A stretch of DNA of 17,144 nucleotides from positions 1-17,144 of the forward strand of contig CAYVCD010000029.1 of NCBI GenBank assembly GCA_964450115.1. The letters run 5' to 3'. Made by a program: the position numbers and the translations under genes. Of the stretch, positions 13,355 to 17,144 are shown one piece after another; the stretch's first letter is position 1; every line of letters begins with the position of its first letter. This stretch comes from 2-01-FULL-45-10 sp964450115 (GTDB lineage: Bacteria; Omnitrophota; Gorgyraeia; 2-01-FULL-45-10). Under the pieces are notes generated by a model. The model saw only the letters and a program-made list of their open reading frames with translations. It was not told the origin of the DNA and did no database searches.

Positions 13355-14994
13355 AACGTCTGATACCCATACTTATAATATTGTTTCTACTTACGCCTTT
13401 TGCGCTCTTTGCAGCGGAGGAAGTTAAAGAGGCAGTGCCCGCCATAGCGGAGGCTCCTAAAGTAGAGGCTCCAAAGGTAGAAGCCGTGCAAGCCGAGGCT
13501 CCAAAGACAGAAGTAGAAGAGCCTGTAGCTATGCCCGCACCCGTCGAGGAACCGAACCAGATCACGCCGGGAAATATTACGGTGAATTTCAAGGGCGCCG
13601 ATATAAGGACGGTGCTCTCCTACATATCGGAAGTGGCCGGCGTGGATATTGTGGCCGCCCCCGATGTTAAAGGCGTAATAGACCTAAGGCTTACGGATAA
13701 ACCGTGGAAGGTCGCTCTCGATGTGATAGTGCGTAATTACGGCTTCTCTTACGAGAGAGAAGGCGATATAATCCGCGTGGTGACGCTCGATAAACTGAAA
13801 CAGGAAGAGGTCATTACACAGGCTATGAGCCTTAATTACGGCAAAGCCAAGGATCTCGTAGTTTCTATAAAGAAGATAGTATCAAGCAGAGGCAAAGTGA
13901 AGTTTGATGACCGGACCAATATGCTTATAGTGACCGATATTCCCACTAACGTATACAGAGTGGCCCAGATATTGGAGAAGCTGGATAAAGAGACAGAGCA
14001 GGTCCTGATAGAGGCCAGGATCATAGAGACTGTGCTGGGCGATGATGAGAGAATAGGCATAGACTGGAACGTTAAGTTCGAGATAAGCGGCGCCAAGCGG
14101 CCCACCACATTTCCTTTTGACTATTTTAAATCGGATAGTAAACTGCTTGAAAAATATACTCCTTTAGTTCAAACAGGGGTGACAGTAGTTACGCAAGATC
14201 AGGGCGGGCAAACTACAACTCAAACTCCGTCAGCTTATCCCACGACGCCAAGAGCTACCAATTACGCAAAAGGTTTCCCATTTGTCGACTATTCCCAGGA
14301 TATATTTAAAGACACGTTCAGCTTCGGGACTCTCGACTTTTCACAGTTTAGCGCCGTTCTTGAACTTTTAAAACAGAGAGCCGAGACTAATGTAGTGTCG
14401 AATCCCCGCATAGCAACGCTGAATAACAGCGAAGCGAATATACTCGTAGGCCAGACGCTAAATATGCCCAAGTATGAGAGAAATGCTATGACCGGCAAGA
14501 TAGAGATAACCGGTTACGAAGCGAAGGACCTCGGCACAAAACTGAAGGTCACGCCGCATATAAACGATAAGGGCGAGATAGTGGTGGATATAGTGCCTGA
14601 GATCAGTGACCTCTTAAAATACGATACGATCGACGCAGCCAATGGCATCGTAGCCCCGGTATTCACTTCAAGGCAGGCGAATACAAAAGTCATGATAAAA
14701 GACGGCGACACCATATTTATAGGCGGCCTGATCAAAGAGAGGATCGTCGACGCAAAGAATAAACTGCCTATCCTGGGAGACCTTATGGGGGATATCCCGG
14801 GCCTGGGGCTTCTCTTTACCAAAAAGAATAAGATGAAGCAGAAGATAGAGCTTATATTCTTCGTGACCGTCAGGATCATGAAGAAGGACAAAGAGCTATT
14901 GGATGTTCCGCTTCCCGATAAAGCATATAATCCCAATTATGAATTGAGCCAGGAAGACTGGCAGAAGACTATTAAGAAGAGAAAGATCAAGTAG
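13351..14994 (+). CDS. pilQ: Type IV pilus outer-membrane secretin PilQ, second copy
   Basis: A 547-residue paralogue of the preceding secretin with the same domain order. A signal peptide (about 1-21, MKRL start, cut after LFA) is followed by a linker of EAPKV-type pentapeptides (34-58), an STN-type domain from about 76, an N1 domain, and the secretin core from VLIEARIIET at 218 to the IPGLGLLF motif. The basic tail ends in KKRKIK, as in the first copy. The two are very similar in the STN, N1 and core strands. They differ mainly in the linkers and in an insertion early in the core, which here is Gln/Thr-rich instead of Gly-rich. Both look intact, so they could form mixed rings or alternative gates. 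The ATG overlaps the previous stop (ATGA), and the next gene starts 3 nt later. Confidence 0.92.
   Translation: MKRLIPILIILFLLTPFALFAAEEVKEAVPAIAEAPKVEAPKVEAVQAEAPKTEVEEPVAMPAPVEEPNQITPGNITVNFKGADIRTVLSYISEVAGVDIVAAPDVKGVIDLRLTDKPWKVALDVIVRNYGFSYEREGDIIRVVTLDKLKQEEVITQAMSLNYGKAKDLVVSIKKIVSSRGKVKFDDRTNMLIVTDIPTNVYRVAQILEKLDKETEQVLIEARIIETVLGDDERIGIDWNVKFEISGAKRPTTFPFDYFKSDSKLLEKYTPLVQTGVTVVTQDQGGQTTTQTPSAYPTTPRATNYAKGFPFVDYSQDIFKDTFSFGTLDFSQFSAVLELLKQRAETNVVSNPRIATLNNSEANILVGQTLNMPKYERNAMTGKIEITGYEAKDLGTKLKVTPHINDKGEIVVDIVPEISDLLKYDTIDAANGIVAPVFTSRQANTKVMIKDGDTIFIGGLIKERIVDAKNKLPILGDLMGDIPGLGLLFTKKNKMKQKIELIFFVTVRIMKKDKELLDVPLPDKAYNPNYELSQEDWQKTIKKRKIK
13450..13524 (+). repeat. Imperfect pentapeptide repeat EAPKV in the second secretin linker
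   Basis: Five consecutive 15-bp units encode EAPKV, EAPKV, EAVQA, EAPKT and EVEEP (residues 34-58). This is a low-complexity Pro/Ala/Glu/Lys linker after the signal peptide, probably an extended spacer in the periplasm that can vary in length by slippage or recombination. Confidence 0.6.
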
Positions 14995-14997
14995 GTA

Positions 14998-15297
14998 TTG
15001 AAGATAGACTCGACTTTTCAAAAGACAGGCGATATGAGATTCATATCTCATCTTGACCTCATGAGGCTTTTTCAGAGAGCTCTGCGTAGAGCCGACCTGC
15101 CAGTTACGATGACCCAGGGTTTCAGCCCACATTTAAAGATGAGTACCGGTAGAGCTTTGAAATTAGGCGTCGAGAGCTTCGACGAGACGTTGACCGTTCA
15201 CATGTCGAATAAGGTCGGGCCTGCCGTATTTATTGGATCGTTGAATAGTAATTTGCCCAAAGGCGTAAAGATCACTAAAGCCGAAGAGATAGGATAG
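14998..15297 (+). CDS. Short DUF2344 (TIGR03936-like, radical-SAM-associated) protein
   Basis: A 99-residue protein matching the first half of the DUF2344/TIGR03936 family, whose function is unknown. In many bacteria the family sits beside a radical SAM gene and ahead of RNase G. Conserved family patterns are visible: F-x-K-T-G-D-M-R-F-I-S-H-L-D (about 6-19), RALRRADLP (27-35), GFSPH (40-44) and LKLGVES (54-60). The TTG start at 14998 is preferred because the conserved KTG segment lies upstream of the first in-frame ATG (15034). The usual family length is about 190-230 residues, so this version lacks the second half; it ends in a clean stop 3 nt before the RNase gene. Whether this is a lineage-specific short form or a truncation cannot be decided here. 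Confidence 0.75.
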   Translation: MKIDSTFQKTGDMRFISHLDLMRLFQRALRRADLPVTMTQGFSPHLKMSTGRALKLGVESFDETLTVHMSNKVGPAVFIGSLNSNLPKGVKITKAEEIG

Positions 15298-15300
15298 AAC

Positions 15301-16806
15301 ATGTCAAGAGAGATATATATTAATGTCGAGCAGCACGAAAAACGCGTCACGGTACTGGATAACAAAAAGATAGAGGAGTTCTACATAGAGAGGGCCGATA
15401 CCGTAAACCTCGTAGGTAATGTCTATAAAGGCAAGGTTGAATCGGTATTGCCGGGGATAGAGGCGGCTTTTGTAAATATAGGCCTCGAGAAGAACGGCTT
15501 CCTTTATGTTACGGATGTTGAGAAAGACACTTCGGGCTTTGATCGTCTATTGGGGGAAGAGGGCGGAGAACACCAACAGACGAGAGATGATCAGAAGAAG
15601 CAGTCGATAGCTACGATGCTCAAAAAGGGCGATGAGGTCCTGGTGCAGGTCGTAAAAGAGCCGATCAGCACTAAGGGCGCCAGGCTTACGGCCCATATAT
15701 CTATTCCGGGCAGATTCCTTGTGCTGATGCCGTTCGATAACCGCATAGGCCTGTCAAAGAGGATAGAGGACCACAAGGAACGCGACAGGATCCGGAAGAT
15801 CATAGAGGAGCTGAAGCTCCCTAAAGATATAGGATTTATAGTGAGAACGGCCGCTATGGGAGCGAGCCAGAAAGATTTTTTCCGTGAGACACGCTATCTA
15901 ATAAGATTATGGCAGCATATAAAGTATAAGGCCAGGAAGGCAAAGCCGCCGCAATTGATCCACCAGGAATACGACCTTATCTTAAGGACAGCTCGCGATA
16001 ATTTCACCGAGGCTACCGTAAGGCTCGAGATCGATTCGAAGAACGATTATAAGAGGATCTCGAAATTCTTAAGGATGACCTCACCGCAGTTTAGGAGCAG
16101 GCTGAGGCTTTATACCGACAGGATGCCGATATTCGAAAAATATGATGTGGAGAGGCAGATAGATAAGGTATACAACAGGATAATTCAGCTTAAATCTGGC
16201 GGATATCTGGTATTTGACGAGACCGAGAGCCTGGTGGCGATAGATGTTAACTCCGGCAAATCGGTCGGGCATAAGAACCTGGAGGAGACGGCCTATCGGA
16301 CTAACCTGGAAGCCGCTGAAGAGGTCCCGCGCCAGCTCAGGCTGCGCGACATAGGCGGTATAATAATCATAGACTTCATAGATATGGAGTTTGGCGGACA
16401 TAGAAAATCGATAGTCAAGGCTCTTGAAAAAGCGCTTGAGGACGATAAAGCCAAGACGAAGATACTTAATATATCAAGCATAGGCCTAGTGGAGATGACG
16501 CGCCAGAGAGTGAGGCGCAGCATCGAGGCTAAGAGCCACCAAAGATGCCCATATTGCGGCGGTAGAGGCACCATAAAATCGCCTTCCACAGTATCGACCA
16601 ACCTCGCGCGCCAGCTTGCGCGCATACTAGCCGTGACTAGAGCCCGGGAGGTCTTCGTAACGCTCCATCCGGAAGTCGCATCGTATGTGGTTGCGCCCGA
16701 AAGGAATATGATAAAACAGCTTGAAAGGCGCTTCAGGAAGTATATCCGCGTGATAGAAGACCCCAATCAGCACATGGAAGAGATCAAAATAGACGAAAAG
16801 AAATAA
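15301..16806 (+). CDS. rng: Ribonuclease E/G family endoribonuclease
   Basis: A 501-residue endoribonuclease acting in rRNA maturation and mRNA decay. The N-terminal S1 RNA-binding domain (about 35-130) shows the V-Y-K-G-K-V-x-x-V-L-P-G-I-E-A-A-F pattern. The catalytic DNase I-like core has Asp315 in AIDVNSGK and Asp358 in IDFIDME, matching the two metal-binding aspartates of the E. coli enzyme. The zinc-link C416/C419 in CPYCGGRG is present, which joins subunits into dimers. There is no long C-terminal scaffold, so it is RNase G-like rather than RNase E-like. An acidic Glu/Gln/Lys insertion within the S1 domain (about 82-106) is slightly longer than usual. It lies 3 nt after the DUF2344 gene and ahead of rplU, a widespread order. 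Confidence 0.95.
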   Translation: MSREIYINVEQHEKRVTVLDNKKIEEFYIERADTVNLVGNVYKGKVESVLPGIEAAFVNIGLEKNGFLYVTDVEKDTSGFDRLLGEEGGEHQQTRDDQKKQSIATMLKKGDEVLVQVVKEPISTKGARLTAHISIPGRFLVLMPFDNRIGLSKRIEDHKERDRIRKIIEELKLPKDIGFIVRTAAMGASQKDFFRETRYLIRLWQHIKYKARKAKPPQLIHQEYDLILRTARDNFTEATVRLEIDSKNDYKRISKFLRMTSPQFRSRLRLYTDRMPIFEKYDVERQIDKVYNRIIQLKSGGYLVFDETESLVAIDVNSGKSVGHKNLEETAYRTNLEAAEEVPRQLRLRDIGGIIIIDFIDMEFGGHRKSIVKALEKALEDDKAKTKILNISSIGLVEMTRQRVRRSIEAKSHQRCPYCGGRGTIKSPSTVSTNLARQLARILAVTRAREVFVTLHPEVASYVVAPERNMIKQLERRFRKYIRVIEDPNQHMEEIKIDEKK

Positions 16807-16817
16807 AAAGCTCTCGC

Positions 16818-16846
16818 TTGACGTAATGCGGGCGATATGCTATAGT
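16818..16846 (+). promoter_or_regulatory. Sigma70-type promoter of rplU
   Basis: TTGACG (16818-16823) and TATAGT (16841-16846) are separated by exactly 17 nt, near consensus. Transcription would start near 16853, giving a short leader of under 30 nt. A ribosome site AGGGAGGT (16867-16874) lies 5 nt before ATG 16880. No hairpin with a T-tract is seen between the RNase stop and this promoter, so some readthrough from the pilus-RNase unit into rplU is possible. Confidence 0.75.
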
Positions 16847-16879
16847 ATGTCGCTCAAAGTAACTATAGGGAGGTATTGG

Positions 16880-17144
16880 ATGTACGCGGTAATCGAGACA
16901 GGAAGCAAGCAATACAAGGTGGCAAAAGACGACATAATCCTGACAGAAACGCTTGAGGTCAAGGATGGCAAGACCTTAAAGCTGGGTAATGTTCTTCTTA
17001 TAAAGGAAGGCAACTCAATCCATGTTGGATCACCGTATCTTAAGGGCGCCACAGTCACCTGCGAACTATTGGGTGAGATCCGCGGCGACAAGCTCGTAGC
17101 CTACAAGTATAAGAAGCGAAAGAGCTCAAAGAAGAAGATCGGCC
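16880..17144 (+). CDS. rplU: 50S ribosomal protein L21, partial at the 3' end
   Basis: The first 88 codons of L21, a large-subunit protein that binds 23S rRNA. The N-terminus MYAVIETGSKQYKV matches the family (usual TGGKQY; Ser replaces one Gly). VAYKYKKRKSSKKKIG near the end matches the conserved basic C-terminal segment. The usual length is about 100-105 residues, so about 15 codons are cut off. In most bacteria rpmA (L27) follows; it would lie outside the window. AUC is the main isoleucine codon here, unlike the pilus genes where AUA dominates, as expected for a highly expressed gene. Confidence 0.96.
   Translation, partial: MYAVIETGSKQYKVAKDDIILTETLEVKDGKTLKLGNVLLIKEGNSIHVGSPYLKGATVTCELLGEIRGDKLVAYKYKKRKSSKKKIG

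Noticed and set aside
1..17144. CRISPR array, tRNA, rRNA or insertion sequence
   Set aside because: No regularly spaced repeats, tRNA-like cloverleaf, rRNA segment or transposase frame was seen on either strand.

Overview
This window is a nearly continuous plus-strand type IV pilus (T4P) gene cluster from a Gram-negative bacterium, followed by the start of a ribosomal/RNase locus. Two secretins and a PilM-N-O-P alignment complex require an outer membrane. The codon style (very frequent AUA isoleucine, AGG/AGA arginine), short prepilins with a Cys-Ile-Ala-Asn-Leu motif, and the order DUF2344 - RNase G - L21 fit an uncultured PVC-type lineage such as Omnitrophota. That placement is an inference, not proven by the sequence.

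Layout: (1) 1-4821, assembly motor: the last 42 codons of an upstream gene ending in a MshEN-like domain, two tandem PilB/GspE ATPases, and the inner-membrane platform PilC. (2) 4822-5046, a 225-nt non-coding leader with a near-consensus sigma70 promoter, a small hairpin and an intrinsic-terminator-like hairpin with a T7 tract just before the major prepilin. (3) 5047-5391, the short major prepilin, closed by a 12-bp inverted-repeat terminator. (4) 5526-8922, a second PilA/PulG-like prepilin, PilV-like, PilW/GspJ-like and PilX-like minor pilins, and an unrecognised single-span membrane protein. The PilX-like protein carries two dockerin/EF-hand-type calcium loops. (5) 8919-14994, pilM-pilN-pilO-pilP and two tandem PilQ-type secretins. 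(6) 14998-16806, a short DUF2344 (TIGR03936-like) protein and RNase E/G, tightly packed behind the second secretin. (7) 16807-17144, a strong promoter and rplU (L21), cut by the window end.

How they work together: the PilB ATPases drive PilC in the inner membrane to polymerise the major prepilin. The minor pilins probably form the priming or tip complex. PilM binds the PilN tail in the cytoplasm, PilN/PilO cross the membrane, and PilP links them to the secretin through which the fibre exits. PilT (retraction) and PilD (prepilin peptidase) are not in the window. No intergenic stretch exceeds 300 bases. From 5526 to 16806 genes are separated by at most 15 nt or overlap, so they could be one transcription unit. 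The most interesting points are the structured pilin leader, the calcium-loop minor pilin, the parallel duplication of ATPase and secretin, the unknown membrane protein inside the pilus operon, and the half-length DUF2344 gene.
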